DNA from: Pseudomonas serbica
Lineage (GTDB): Bacteria; Pseudomonadota; Gammaproteobacteria; Pseudomonadales; Pseudomonadaceae
NCBI RefSeq assembly: GCF_028823535.1
Contig: NZ_JAQIYM010000090.1
Span: 124,001-188,000 of the forward strand
Direction: 5' to 3'
DNA: 64,000 nucleotides
Shown here: positions 1-8,382 of the stretch, in pieces
Layout of the letters: each line of letters begins with the position of its first letter
How positions within the stretch are numbered: position 1 is the first letter of the stretch
Program-made: the position numbers and the translations under genes
The notes under the pieces: model-generated
Told to the model about the DNA's origin: nothing
The model's database searches: none
The model's input: the letters and a program-made list of their open reading frames with translations, nothing else

Positions 1-108
1 TTTTTTGGGCGTTATGGCGGATTTGTCGGAAATCGCCATGGGCGTGTACCTGTGATTGAGTGGCCTGTGAGAATAGCGGCCAATCGCCGGATGCGAAAGG
101 GAAGCTGA
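1..108 (+). CDS. Possible C-terminal end of a gene cut by the window edge
   Basis: Frame 1 is open from the first base to a TGA at 106-108, giving about 35 residues that end in a basic tail (RRMRKGS). Nothing before the window edge can be seen, so the product is unknown. The open stretch is short enough to arise by chance. The next supported feature is a minus-strand terminator, which would fit a convergent arrangement. Confidence 0.25.
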   Translation, partial: FFGRYGGFVGNRHGRVPVIEWPVRIAANRRMRKGS

Positions 109-141
109 CATGAGCGGACAAGGATGGGGTACGCAGGCAAT

Positions 142-165
142 AAAAAACCGCCCTCATGAGGCGGC
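142..165 (-). terminator. Rho-independent terminator for minus-strand transcription
   Basis: CCGCC at 148-152 pairs with GGCGG at 160-164 around a short loop. The A-run at 142-147 becomes a U-tract on the minus strand. It would end transcripts coming from the minus-strand genes at 332-1268, or a short RNA starting in the 170-330 interval, where a TTGACA box lies on the minus strand without a convincing -10. Confidence 0.7.
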
Positions 166-331
166 TCTCGGTGTTTCGATTTCTTCTGCAGTATGTGCCC
201 ATGGGCCGTCGCGAGGTTCCGGTACTGCTCCAGCATTCCCCGCCGAGAAACCTACAATCTCAAAACCGTCAGCTGTGTGTCAAGTCGATCCGCTGGGGCT
301 GAACAAACCTTGTTAGTGGCGGCTTAGCCAG

Positions 332-487
332 TCACATGTCCAACGGGTTCTTCGACAGCCTGATGAATTCTGTACGGGGAACGTCGACGCAGCGAAAGAC
401 GAACCACGCATCACCGACGAGCTTGCGAATGGCCTTCTTTCTGATAACCCCGATGGATCCCCAGGCGATGCTATGACCTGGCTTCAA
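332..487 (-). CDS. Small hypothetical protein, 51 aa, TTG start
   Basis: Unrecognised. Directly after the stop of the 513-1268 gene, a minus-strand frame runs to TGA at 332-334 and encodes a basic peptide with segments such as IRKKAIRKLVGDAW and DVPRTEFIRLSKNPL, which read like real protein with normal codon choice. No ATG is in frame; the best start is TTG at 487. An ATG that overlaps the upstream stop (ATGA) opens a different frame that ends after ten codons, so either TTG is used or a frameshift has disrupted a slightly longer gene. The downstream terminator at 142-165 fits it being the last gene of a minus-strand unit. Confidence 0.3.
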   Translation of the reverse strand: MKPGHSIAWGSIGVIRKKAIRKLVGDAWFVFRCVDVPRTEFIRLSKNPLDM

Positions 488-512
488 TGAGCAAAATTGC
501 GTTTGGACTGTT

Positions 513-1268
513 TCATGGTTGGCCCTTTGACTGAGGTTGGCTATTAGAGGCCGGAAGCTCCAGGTGCCGATAATGTTCGCTTACGGACTTGATCAGATTA
601 AGGCTGGCTTTGATTTCATCCGTACTCATTTTTAGTACGTACTGACAGAAGATACGGAGAGCGTCAGCGTCATAGTGGCTGTCGAACTTGGCAGCTGGGC
701 GTAGGGCTGCACGGTCAAAGCCGTCGGGCACCGGGGGATTGAGCACGTAGACCGCAAGCTGCCGTTCGCGTTTGATCGCCGCAACCAAGGCATTGGTCAC
801 CAGCAAGCCGGCCTGCAGGCCGAAGGTGCGATACACGTCGGAGCGCAGCGCCATGATCAACGTCAGGGCGTCAGGGTTAGGCTTACGCACCGTGTACACG
901 AACTTGAGTTTCTCATTGCACACTTCAATGGCCCTAGCCCGCGCCAGCACCTGGGCGATCAGCTCAAGGTTGTAGTCAAAATCATTGCGCTCCTGCGATG
1001 TGCAGGCCGAGCAAACCCATTGAATGAGCTGCTGTCCAGGCAAGGAGATGGTGGCCATGGCCAGCAGTACATCGGCGCCAGCATTTCTCAGGAACTCTTC
1101 AGTCTCCTGTTCAAACTGCATTGGACATCCATCGATCTGGTAGGAAGCGTGCACCGTACGCAGCCATAACACTTGGGCCACCGGGTCGTACGTTGTGGCC
1201 AGATCGGTAAATCCAACCTGAACGGTGCCCTTGATACGCTTTACTGTGAGCATGCGAAAGCCGGACAT
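513..1268 (-). CDS. Hypothetical protein, 251 aa
   Basis: Unrecognised. The frame is open further upstream, but that part overlaps the plus-strand gene at 1374. I place the start at the ATG at 1268 because AGAGGA lies just upstream of it. The product is soluble, without signal peptide or membrane segment. It has a helical middle (residues about 90-190) and a polar C-terminus rich in Q and S. The intergenic gap to the plus-strand gene at 1374 forms a divergent promoter region of about 100 bp. Confidence 0.75.
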   Translation of the reverse strand: MSGFRMLTVKRIKGTVQVGFTDLATTYDPVAQVLWLRTVHASYQIDGCPMQFEQETEEFLRNAGADVLLAMATISLPGQQLIQWVCSACTSQERNDFDYNLELIAQVLARARAIEVCNEKLKFVYTVRKPNPDALTLIMALRSDVYRTFGLQAGLLVTNALVAAIKRERQLAVYVLNPPVPDGFDRAALRPAAKFDSHYDADALRIFCQYVLKMSTDEIKASLNLIKSVSEHYRHLELPASNSQPQSKGQP

Positions 1269-1373
1269 CTCGATCCTCTGAGGGCAGAGCGTATGTTGGT
1301 CTGGAGAAGCTATTCTATTCGTTGTACCCTGCAAATCCAGTGGTTTTAAGCAAACTAGAGAAGGATCCCGTTC

Positions 1374-1805
1374 ATGCCAACCCTCGAGAGAATACAAGCA
1401 CCGTTCACCGCCGCCCAGGTGCGAGGTCTTAACGAATATCAGACCGGTACCGCGTTTGGGATGCACATGCACCCATTTACTTGCGCCGAACGTGGGGACG
1501 GTCATCACGGAGAAGAGGGCGGAGACACCGGCGTCCTGATTGCGACCGCCGATGGCTGGGTTTGTCCGTGGTGCGAATACACCCAGGACTGGGCCCATGT
1601 CTTCATGGCCAACTCGAGGGACGGCTACCAGCCTCATGACTTTGAAAAGGTGCTCTCGACCGAGGAAAAGATCACCAAGATCAAGCAGGTGATGGAGAAC
1701 TACCTCCTGATGTATAAAGATCGACCATTCATCAGAGGTGTCCCTGACATGCTGGCAAGCCTAGAGTTGCGGGTCAATGAGCTTAAAGAAGAACTGAGCG
1801 CATAA
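1374..1805 (+). CDS. Small putative zinc-binding protein of a phage/plasmid family, 143 aa
   Basis: The N-terminus (IQAPFTAAQVRGLNEYQ) and the pair HPFTC...WVCPWCEYTQDW resemble a small conserved protein frequent in phage and plasmid genomes, always without known function. Cys in HPFTC together with the CPWC pair and nearby His residues (GHHGEE) could hold a zinc ion. The C-terminal 50 residues are helical and charged. The start has AGAAGGATCCC upstream. Family resemblance is from memory of the pattern; a profile search would settle it. Confidence 0.8.
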   Translation: MPTLERIQAPFTAAQVRGLNEYQTGTAFGMHMHPFTCAERGDGHHGEEGGDTGVLIATADGWVCPWCEYTQDWAHVFMANSRDGYQPHDFEKVLSTEEKITKIKQVMENYLLMYKDRPFIRGVPDMLASLELRVNELKEELSA

Positions 1806-2019
1806 TTCAGCGTATGGGTGATCTGAAATGGTCACCCATTGAAATAATGGCGGGCGCAGTTTTCGTCCGGTGGTCATGCTGATAGCCATCATGATATTGT
1901 TCGTGCCGGCGTTGAATAATGCCTCCGTGGTTGCGTTCGACATGCCAACTCATGCTGAACGTAGGTCGATCAGCAGTGGGTAAATTTACCACCTGACCCA
2001 GTCAGTAAAGGATGAGTGC

Positions 2020-2493
2020 ATGCTCAAACATATTTCATATATTGCCCTGTTGGCGCTGGCCGGCTGCAGCACGGCGCCGATTGAACCACCTCCTGCGGTG
2101 CACGACCCAGCCATGAACGCCAAGGTCGAAGCGATGAAGGCCATTGCTGGCTCATTGGTCGAGGTCAAAGCTGACATTTACCAATCGGGTAAGAAGCTCC
2201 ATAGCCTCACACAGGTGGTTAAGGTAGGGGAGCCGGCCTACTTTGTAGAGTCGACCCCTGCCCATTACAGCGTTGTGGTAACGCCCCGTGTGTGGCCTAA
2301 CGGGCGCGTTGTCCTGGACGTAAAAACCAAGTGGATCAACTCGAAGGGGATGAGTCCTGACCGGTTGCTTCTGTCGACCCTCAAAACCGTGAGTGGGACG
2401 CCAGCTAAGCCCATGGATTTCGAGATCGATGAGACCCCGATCAGAGTGGTTATCACCCCAACCAGACTAGAAAAACCAGGGCAAACGAAATGA
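2020..2493 (+). CDS. Putative outer-membrane-type lipoprotein, 157 aa
   Basis: The N-terminus is a typical lipoprotein signal: MLKHISY, a hydrophobic core (IALLALA), then the lipobox LAGC with Cys at about residue 16. The mature part is polar and probably faces the periplasm. No catalytic motif is visible. The stop overlaps the next start (ATGA at 2490), so it is translationally coupled to the 319-aa protein that follows. Confidence 0.8.
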   Translation: MLKHISYIALLALAGCSTAPIEPPPAVHDPAMNAKVEAMKAIAGSLVEVKADIYQSGKKLHSLTQVVKVGEPAYFVESTPAHYSVVVTPRVWPNGRVVLDVKTKWINSKGMSPDRLLLSTLKTVSGTPAKPMDFEIDETPIRVVITPTRLEKPGQTK

Positions 2494-3449
2494 AAGTGTT
2501 GATCCGTCTGAAAGCAGGCTCCCAGCGCGTGACAATTCACGCAAAGAACGCCTATATCAAGAATGGCTGCTACTGCGTGTACCGGGAGGACGATACCGTC
2601 CGCAAATTTCCCCTGGCAAATCTCTTCGACGTAGAGGTTCAGCCGGAGGTGATGGATGCCCGCAACACGCCGGCGCTGATGAACGTGAAGATTCACCTGC
2701 ACGGCACGGTTGAGCCTATCGCCCTGCAGGCCGACAGCACCAGCCATGATCGGGACATGTTTGTCGCCCGCATGCCGTCAAACGCTATCAAGCTTTACCC
2801 GATGGCCAACATCGCCTTCATCGACGAAGACTACGCGGCAGTGCCGGTACGTCGTCCGAAAGAGCCGTCAGGCCCACTGGAGTGCATGGCAGTAGGGGAG
2901 AGCCGTGAGACGACCCCGGCAGCCTACTTCAAGAAGATTGAGCGCCTCATCAAGACCATCCCCGAAAGTGACACTCAGGTGAAAGGGTGCACCACTGAAG
3001 ACATTTTGGCCATCTGCGCCAAAGGCAGTTCTCTGCAGTGGTACCCAAAGACCGATGCCAGGGTTTACCGAATGATCGGGTTTTGCGTCGGCGTGTTGCG
3101 CCACCACAACAGGCCCCTGTCATTTGACGAGTTCCTGGTAGAAGGCCCAAATATCTCTGAAAGTGGTCGCGTTGAAGCGTTGTGGGACACCTATAAACGC
3201 CTGGCCGCACACACCATTGCCCAGGTTGGAGTCCCTGAGCCGGAAGGCACTGATTTGTCGGGTATCTACTTCGCCAGTGAAGTGTGCAAGATGATGCTGT
3301 CTAAATTAGATCGTTATCCACTGGAAGGTCATTGCTTCTCTCTGGGCCTCGTGCAAGGGTTGTTAACAATGGGAGGGGCGCTCAAAGACCTGACCCAAGA
3401 GGTAAGCAACACGCATCATATGATTGATTGCCTTTGTACTGAGGCCTGA
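2490..3449 (+). CDS. Hypothetical protein, 319 aa, coupled to the lipoprotein
   Basis: Unrecognised. It overlaps the lipoprotein gene by four bases. The N-terminal 130 residues are beta-rich and begin with MKVLIRLKAGSQRVTI; the C-terminal half is helical and ends in CLCTEA. There is no signal peptide or membrane helix, so it should stay in the cytoplasm despite being coupled to a lipoprotein gene. Position suggests an operon 2020-4642. Confidence 0.75.
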   Translation: MKVLIRLKAGSQRVTIHAKNAYIKNGCYCVYREDDTVRKFPLANLFDVEVQPEVMDARNTPALMNVKIHLHGTVEPIALQADSTSHDRDMFVARMPSNAIKLYPMANIAFIDEDYAAVPVRRPKEPSGPLECMAVGESRETTPAAYFKKIERLIKTIPESDTQVKGCTTEDILAICAKGSSLQWYPKTDARVYRMIGFCVGVLRHHNRPLSFDEFLVEGPNISESGRVEALWDTYKRLAAHTIAQVGVPEPEGTDLSGIYFASEVCKMMLSKLDRYPLEGHCFSLGLVQGLLTMGGALKDLTQEVSNTHHMIDCLCTEA

Positions 3450-3554
3450 GCCCATCGGTTGAAGAGCGTATTGCCGGAAACCGCCACAATGGCCCGGCAA
3501 TTTAGGTTAAATGTTACTTTTGAAGATGTTCTGCGATCCACAGGGGGCAGGGTA

Positions 3555-4181
3555 ATGGCGTTCAACCCGTTAGACAAACTCAAGGACGCCGCTGAACGTG
3601 TCCAGAAGAACGTGGCTTACACGGTCGACAGCACCAAGGCTTCGGTGCGAGACGCAGCTTTGGACGCAAAAGACGCGGCGGTTGGGTCAGTCGTTCGCCA
3701 GATGGGTAAGGCGGTTGACCTGGGCCGATCCCTGATCGAGCTTCCGTACATCGAATTTCCCATCAGCATCGCCTTCATGGTGGCGCCGGTGCCACTCGCT
3801 ATCGGTGTCGGTATGATCGCGCTGATGGAGTACAAGCTCGAAGGCTCCCAGGGCAAGATCCATGCAAAGCTGTATGAGGCTAAGCGCCGTCGCCACTTCG
3901 ACCGAACGGTCGCCTTGCTTCAAAAACATGGCCGTATTCCCGAGACCGCCGTACTTGAGACTGAGCACATCCGTCTGGAGATCAGTAGCCAATCCGTCGA
4001 AGTGAAGGGGGAGGTCAAGACAGGCCCCTATGCTGGTCGTTGGGTACAAACCCTGGAAGAGCACAACCTGGATGAAATGATTGCCCTGTGTACCGATCCT
4101 GAAACTCAACAGATCCTCTACACCTATCGCAGATTCCGCAGTATGGCTGCGGGGATGCCTGTGGAAGTCAGGCCGGAATGA
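3555..4181 (+). CDS. Membrane-associated hypothetical protein, about 208 aa
   Basis: The start at 3555 (MAFNPLDKLKDAAERVQ) is preferred over an upstream in-frame ATG at 3459 because a purine-rich GGGGCAGGG precedes it. Residues 1-60 form a charged amphipathic region with apolipoprotein-like repeats (KLKDAAERVQ, TKASVRDAALDAKDAA). A hydrophobic stretch around residues 70-95 (IAFMVAPVPLAIGVGMIAL) looks like a membrane segment. The rest is soluble. It overlaps the next gene at ATGA (4178). Function unknown. Confidence 0.7.
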   Translation: MAFNPLDKLKDAAERVQKNVAYTVDSTKASVRDAALDAKDAAVGSVVRQMGKAVDLGRSLIELPYIEFPISIAFMVAPVPLAIGVGMIALMEYKLEGSQGKIHAKLYEAKRRRHFDRTVALLQKHGRIPETAVLETEHIRLEISSQSVEVKGEVKTGPYAGRWVQTLEEHNLDEMIALCTDPETQQILYTYRRFRSMAAGMPVEVRPE

Positions 4182-4642
4182 AGCTGGCCTCCTGCACAGA
4201 TCAAGAGCACAAGCCTGATCGGGCCGGTACTTACTTTGCCAGCTGGTCGGGTGACCCGGCTAAACCAGCTGCCTGGCGCCAGCTTCGTGAACAGCACGGC
4301 TATCTAATCACCTCGACGTGGATTGACCGCTTCGGCGGCAGGGACGCTGATCACATCTCAGACCTTTGGGTCATGAGTGAGCTATGGCAGCGACTGGAGA
4401 AGGAGATTGCTCAATCCGAACGCCTGGTCATCGACCTCGCCGGCGAGCAGCTCAGCCCATCCGGGGTGTTCATTGAAGTGCACATGGCTGCATCGGCAGG
4501 GGTTGACGTGTACATCGTGCTCAATGGCCTAGAGATTGATCCGATCAAATACCCGGTCATGGAGCGCTGGCTGCAAAGGCCCCATGTCAAGTTCGTTCCG
4601 GATATGTCCAGTGCGCTCGCCGGGGCCGACCGAGTGCAGTGA
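4178..4642 (+). CDS. Nucleoside 2-deoxyribosyltransferase-like protein, 154 aa
   Basis: The order of motifs fits the nucleoside deoxyribosyltransferase / short-nucleotide-hydrolase fold: YFASWSGD near the N-terminus, a Trp/Asp segment (TSTWIDRFGG), then a central LVIDLAGEQLSPSGVFIEV with the typical GxFxEVxMA arrangement and ASAGVDVYIV. Family members cleave or exchange the N-glycosidic bond of deoxynucleosides or nucleotides. The glutamate in FIEVHMA would be the nucleophile by analogy. Translational overlap with the preceding membrane protein. Assignment rests on motif layout only. Confidence 0.65.
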   Translation: MKLASCTDQEHKPDRAGTYFASWSGDPAKPAAWRQLREQHGYLITSTWIDRFGGRDADHISDLWVMSELWQRLEKEIAQSERLVIDLAGEQLSPSGVFIEVHMAASAGVDVYIVLNGLEIDPIKYPVMERWLQRPHVKFVPDMSSALAGADRVQ

Positions 4643-4684
4643 TTTTGACCAAACAGGCCATTCCAACGACAACGAGAGGTGAGC

Positions 4685-4900
4685 ATGAACGAACAATGGA
4701 AAGACGAGGCGAGGGTGGCGGGAAAGCAGGACAAGGAAGACGGGCTTGCTTGCGTGCCGTACCGCTCGGAACGGTTCAAGGCTTTGGTGGCCACGTACCC
4801 GAAGTTCGAGAAGAGGATTCTCGATGCGTACGTGACGGCTCACCAGGGCTACAAACTGGATGTGTGCAAGCTCCGACCATTCACCTGTAAATTTGGCTGA
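4685..4900 (+). CDS. Small hypothetical protein, 71 aa
   Basis: ATG at 4685 follows GAGAGGTGAGC, a strong ribosome binding site. The sequence MNEQWKDEARVAGKQDKEDG...CVPY has the look of small ribosome-modulation-factor-like proteins (E-A-x-x-A-G...C-P-Y), but the similarity is weak and the lengths differ. A frame starting at 4639 overlaps most of it and is rejected as a shadow. Confidence 0.6.
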   Translation: MNEQWKDEARVAGKQDKEDGLACVPYRSERFKALVATYPKFEKRILDAYVTAHQGYKLDVCKLRPFTCKFG

Positions 4901-4981
4901 AAGCCTCCAGGAGCACCAGCTAGCCTGGGTGACGTGCTAAGCTCATTCCACGCAAAAACCAGTAAAATATGGATCGGATCA

Positions 4982-5413
4982 ATGTCGGATATCAACGCAA
5001 AGCTCATCATAGGCTCCACAATTTCGATGGAGACGGAACTCGAAATCAAAGAGTCATTCCCCACGGAGCCAGGTCAGGCCATGGGATTCTTCGTCTTTGA
5101 AATCGAGTACAAGGGTCGGATTTTTTACTGCAGTTGGTCTGGTGGCGAACTTAGACCAGAAGGAATAGCAATGACATTGGTAGGGCGAGCAGCCTATGAG
5201 TCTCTCAAGAACCTGCCTATGGGTAACAACGGTGCCATCGTGGTTCAGGAGATGAAGTTGGGCAAAACTCCGCTCAAGGACAAAATCATCGCACTCTTGG
5301 AGGAAACCCCGGAATACTCGAAAATCTGCTTTCTTGGCGACCTCGAAGGGGAACTAAGTGGACAAATTAACAACGTGTTCACACCCGTTGGCATGATCGA
5401 TCTGGATGACTAA
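4982..5413 (+). CDS. Hypothetical protein, 143 aa
   Basis: Unrecognised. I take ATG at 4982 (MSDINAKLIIGSTISM) over an upstream in-frame candidate at 4934 because GGATCGGATCA sits before it. Mixed alpha/beta, acidic C-terminus ending IDLDD, no membrane or export signal. It lies 55 bp before the zinc-domain gene, in the position a toxin would have, but it does not resemble MqsR. Confidence 0.65.
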   Translation: MSDINAKLIIGSTISMETELEIKESFPTEPGQAMGFFVFEIEYKGRIFYCSWSGGELRPEGIAMTLVGRAAYESLKNLPMGNNGAIVVQEMKLGKTPLKDKIIALLEETPEYSKICFLGDLEGELSGQINNVFTPVGMIDLDD

Positions 5414-5468
5414 ACACGCTGTCACGACTATGGCGACCGTGCCTGATTGCGGTAAAGGAGAAACCCCT

Positions 5469-5837
5469 GTGAACCAAGATCAATGCCCAATCTGCGAACA
5501 GGGCTCACTGACAGAAATATCGTTCGATAACGTCATCGAGTTTCGTGGTCAATCGCGAGCGGTTACGTGCAGAGCTGCTACGTGCTCGGCCTGTGGCGTT
5601 GATCAAGCAGCCCCGAAACACTTACGTTTGAACAAAGATGCCGTTTTATGTTTTTACGCGGAGGTTGAGTACGGCGCCAAGGCATCGAACATGCCCACGT
5701 CTCTGATCTCTGCTATCTACGAGAAAAGCGCCTCACCTCGAGGTCAGGCACGTCACTTTTGGGCTACGAAGGTTGCACGACTTCGAGGTCGTAACCGATT
5801 GCCACGCGGGCTATTCCCGGTGCAAGTTTTTGTGTGA
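5469..5837 (+). CDS. Truncated MqsA/YgiT-type zinc-domain protein, 122 aa
   Basis: GTG at 5469 follows AAAGGAGAAACCCCT. The first 60 residues match the N-terminal zinc domain of MqsA/YgiT antitoxins: CPICEQG, an FRGQSRAV strand and a CSAC pair, four cysteines in all. In MqsA this domain binds the toxin and an XRE helix-turn-helix follows. Here no HTH is visible; the tail becomes basic (RLRGRNRLPRGLFP) and looks out of frame with a normal domain. It may be a decayed antitoxin or a stand-alone zinc protein. No MqsR-like toxin lies next to it. Confidence 0.55.
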   Translation: MNQDQCPICEQGSLTEISFDNVIEFRGQSRAVTCRAATCSACGVDQAAPKHLRLNKDAVLCFYAEVEYGAKASNMPTSLISAIYEKSASPRGQARHFWATKVARLRGRNRLPRGLFPVQVFV

Positions 5838-5838
5838 A

Positions 5839-5861
5839 GCCGGCGATTGATAATTGCCGGC
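5839..5861. terminator. Palindromic hairpin between convergent genes
   Basis: GCCGGC at 5839-5844 pairs with GCCGGC at 5856-5861, extended by imperfect AT pairs. It sits between the plus-strand gene ending at 5837 and the minus-strand gene ending at 5890. No U-tract follows, so termination is only suggested by position. Confidence 0.35.
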
Positions 5862-5889
5862 CACACGAGCCGGCAAGCCAACACCTGGA

Positions 5890-6735
5890 TCACGCCGAAT
5901 CTTCGCAGTCCATCAACGCCGTTTTGCTGGCGGCGTTCCGGCGCATGAGCTTCTGGCAAATGAAATCTTCCATCTCACGCCTGGTGCGATCACTTCCATC
6001 CCGGTTGTATGGCAGGACATACAGGCTAGGAATGCTCGAGTCGCTAATCGGATACAGAATGCGTGCGGCGCCTTCATCGGCCATCATCCGCGTACCGATA
6101 GCAGTGGCCAGATCACTGACGTCCGCATGGGGCGGAATGAAATAAATCTCTGCCAGGCCCAGCAACTGCTCACGCAATCTATCTGATTCAATGATCGGCT
6201 GGCCGTCTGCTTTGCAACTGAAGACCACGATAGGCGTTTGCCGCCCGATCCGATTGACCTCAGTGAGAAATTTCTCGCAGGTGGCGAGTGTCAGGTCTTT
6301 TGCGAACAACCCTGGGGTTGACCCAACCGGTCGGCATTTTTCTACGATGTCGACGAGAAGCCGTGGCCGTGATGACATGGGCTTGCTGCCTTTCACCCGC
6401 ATTTGATCGACCACGCTGACAGAGACGGTGCATTCAACGCAATGGTCGTGCTCTGCCTGATGGAGTTCGATCTCGGTCGTCCATCGGCGCGTGGGGATCC
6501 TGGAATCCACGTGAGAATAGTCAGCCTTGAAGCCAAATGCACCTTTAGCAGTGGGGCAGTGGCTTGTTTGCAGTACACCTTGCTCGCGGTATGTGCGCTC
6601 CGTAATGTCAGAAAGCAGCATCGCGATATTGATGGGTTCTTTAGTTTTCCAGGATAGCCACTCGGCCAGCAGGGTCAGTACGCTGTTGGCGCCGTCTTCG
6701 GGTTCGAGGGTCAGGTGATTGGTGTAGATCAGCAT
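5890..6735 (-). CDS. Hypothetical protein, 281 aa
   Basis: ATG at 6735 (MLIYTNHLTLEPEDGANS) is the likely start; the frame is open beyond it without a better initiation site. The C-terminal third has the pattern LREQLLGLAEIYFIPP...LATAIGTRMMADEGAARILYP, which I associate with a domain seen in large prokaryotic defence-related proteins of unknown activity. That link is from pattern memory and is weak. No catalytic motif is identifiable. Soluble. Confidence 0.7.
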   Translation of the reverse strand: MLIYTNHLTLEPEDGANSVLTLLAEWLSWKTKEPINIAMLLSDITERTYREQGVLQTSHCPTAKGAFGFKADYSHVDSRIPTRRWTTEIELHQAEHDHCVECTVSVSVVDQMRVKGSKPMSSRPRLLVDIVEKCRPVGSTPGLFAKDLTLATCEKFLTEVNRIGRQTPIVVFSCKADGQPIIESDRLREQLLGLAEIYFIPPHADVSDLATAIGTRMMADEGAARILYPISDSSIPSLYVLPYNRDGSDRTRREMEDFICQKLMRRNAASKTALMDCEDSA

Positions 6736-6920
6736 CAATGGCTCCGCCGTATGCTTTCTTCGGTTTAATTGCTGCGCGAGAACTGGCTGCGCAGCCAAGA
6801 ATCATGGTTTCGACGGAGTGATTATGGCTCGTAATTACAATGTTGTATAAGGATTTTGGCAATTTATTATAATCGCAATGCGTGTTCTGCATGACTTCCA
6901 CAGATTGCTGAAGGTCTTGA

Positions 6921-7805
6921 TCAGCTTGGCTCATAGCCGTCATAGAGCCGATCCCAACGGCTTGCGCAAGCGGGGGCCAGCGCTGAATCTGGAGCGTCTT
7001 CCGTCACGTAGACCCAGTGATGGGTTATGCCTTTGGCCAGCAGCGTGCGAATCCTGTGATGACCGTCCTGCATGACGCCATCCTCAACCAGGAAAGGTGG
7101 CATCGTCGCTACGTTGCGTTTTTCGCATTTGGCTTGCCGCTTCGGATCAATCTCATGATGTTCCTGTTTTTCGAGCGAAATCGAAGACAGGGCAATCCAT
7201 TGGAGCCGGGCGGCGCTGCCAAAGTACTGCTCTTCGATTTGCTCCTCACAGATCTCATAGGGCGTCTTGGATGAGATGTACTCGGCGATAGCCTGCGCAT
7301 CAGGAAGCAGATCCGGCCACCTGGAATAGTCGGCTGGCGCCGCTGGGAGCTGCTCCAGATCCTCGAAGTCCACATTGAGCTCGGCGAGCTCCAGAACGAT
7401 GGCTGCGGTGACGCGGTATTCAGTGCACCGCCGCTCGGATACCGGGAAGGGCTCACCCGACCAGTATTGGTCAATGCATTCCAGCACGCGGGCCATGGAG
7501 TGCGGTTCGCTTTCCATCTCAGCATACGCTTCGGAATACCAGCAAAGGTCTGATTGCTCAGGTGTGGACTTTGGCTCGACAAGATACACTGCGTCGGTGT
7601 AACCACCGGCTGCATCGATAAGGTCAGGGTCAGCTACCAAGAAAACGCTCTTCGTACGGGCAGTCTTGCCTGCTGGCCGTCTGGATTCAAACAACTTCTC
7701 CAGGTCAGAGGCCTCATCTCGTTGAGCGTACCCGTCTGCTTGTGGTGCCAGTCTAAAGCCAATAGGGAAGTGTTTTGGCGAGCCATGGTAAAAACGCTGC
7801 TGCAT
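6921..7805 (-). CDS. ADP-ribosyltransferase-like / ParB-like two-domain protein, 294 aa
   Basis: The N-terminus RFYHGSPKHFPIGFRL carries the H-G-S/T element of the ADP-ribosyltransferase fold, followed by SVFLVADPDLIDAAGGY and VYLVEP typical of a phage/plasmid branch of that fold. The C-terminal part (about residues 235-275) contains VEDGVMQDGHHRIRTLLAKG, a ParB/Srx-like DGHHR motif that in ParB-type proteins binds nucleotide. Coupling a predicted NAD-using domain to a ParB-like nucleotide-binding domain is unusual. No export signal. Target unknown. Confidence 0.65.
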   Translation of the reverse strand: MQQRFYHGSPKHFPIGFRLAPQADGYAQRDEASDLEKLFESRRPAGKTARTKSVFLVADPDLIDAAGGYTDAVYLVEPKSTPEQSDLCWYSEAYAEMESEPHSMARVLECIDQYWSGEPFPVSERRCTEYRVTAAIVLELAELNVDFEDLEQLPAAPADYSRWPDLLPDAQAIAEYISSKTPYEICEEQIEEQYFGSAARLQWIALSSISLEKQEHHEIDPKRQAKCEKRNVATMPPFLVEDGVMQDGHHRIRTLLAKGITHHWVYVTEDAPDSALAPACASRWDRLYDGYEPS

Positions 7806-7915
7806 ACGCTCACCTTACGTTGAGTTTTTCCCAGTATGAAGTATCCGTATCGGCGCCAGCAATTGTTCCCCATGGCCAGGCGCCGGCACCGGCACCCTAG
7901 GCTTCGCACCGGATG

Positions 7916-8347
7916 TTAACCGACACAGGTCTGGGTAAAGCTCAGGTGCATCTCTTCAACGTGGCGATCCACTGTGGTTTGGCACCCTGGCACATACTTG
8001 GGGGTCAGGGCGTCAGCAGCCGAAACGATGACCGGCTCCAAACCAAATTGATCGCCTGTGATGTCGACGATGTAGGTTTGACTCTGAACGTCAATATCGA
8101 TCCAGTAATGGCCGTAGCCCTTGTCACCGATGAACAGCCCACCATCGTCGGATCCATCGCCCCCGCGAATGATTGCTGTGAAGCCAGTGAATCGATTGAT
8201 CAGTGTGCCGCAGAAAACCACCGCGAATAAGCATGTGCCTTTGGTGTTTTGATGCTCAACCGAGGCCTCAAGAATTTGCAGAAAGTGATCTCTAGCTTCA
8301 GTAACAATCTGAGCAAGTTGTGAAAGATCTTCTTTTAAGTTGTCCAT
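7916..8347 (-). CDS. Transglutaminase/NAT-fold-like protein, about 143 aa
   Basis: The Cys in GTCLFAVVF, the His in GYGHYWIDID and the Asp in YIVDITGDQFG occur in the order and spacing of a Cys-His-Asp triad of the transglutaminase or arylamine N-acetyltransferase fold. Either a peptidase, an amidase or an acyltransferase is possible. I prefer the ATG at 8347 (MDNLKEDLSQ), which has GGA seven bases upstream; an ATG at 8359 is also in frame. Thirty-five bases separate it from the upstream HTH gene. Confidence 0.6.
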   Translation of the reverse strand: MDNLKEDLSQLAQIVTEARDHFLQILEASVEHQNTKGTCLFAVVFCGTLINRFTGFTAIIRGGDGSDDGGLFIGDKGYGHYWIDIDVQSQTYIVDITGDQFGLEPVIVSAADALTPKYVPGCQTTVDRHVEEMHLSFTQTCVG

Positions 8348-8382
8348 CACAAATTCCATTGATAGAGTAATTTAACAATTAA

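Noticed and set aside
12..236. Minus-strand open frame of 74 codons
   Set aside because: It runs through the strong minus-strand terminator at 142-165 and its second half does not read like protein.
6641..6943. Minus-strand frame of 100 codons starting at the end of the ART/ParB-like gene
   Set aside because: Its second half overlaps the well-supported 5890-6735 gene in another frame and turns into Arg-rich noise; only the first 50 codons look plausible, without a good ribosome binding site.
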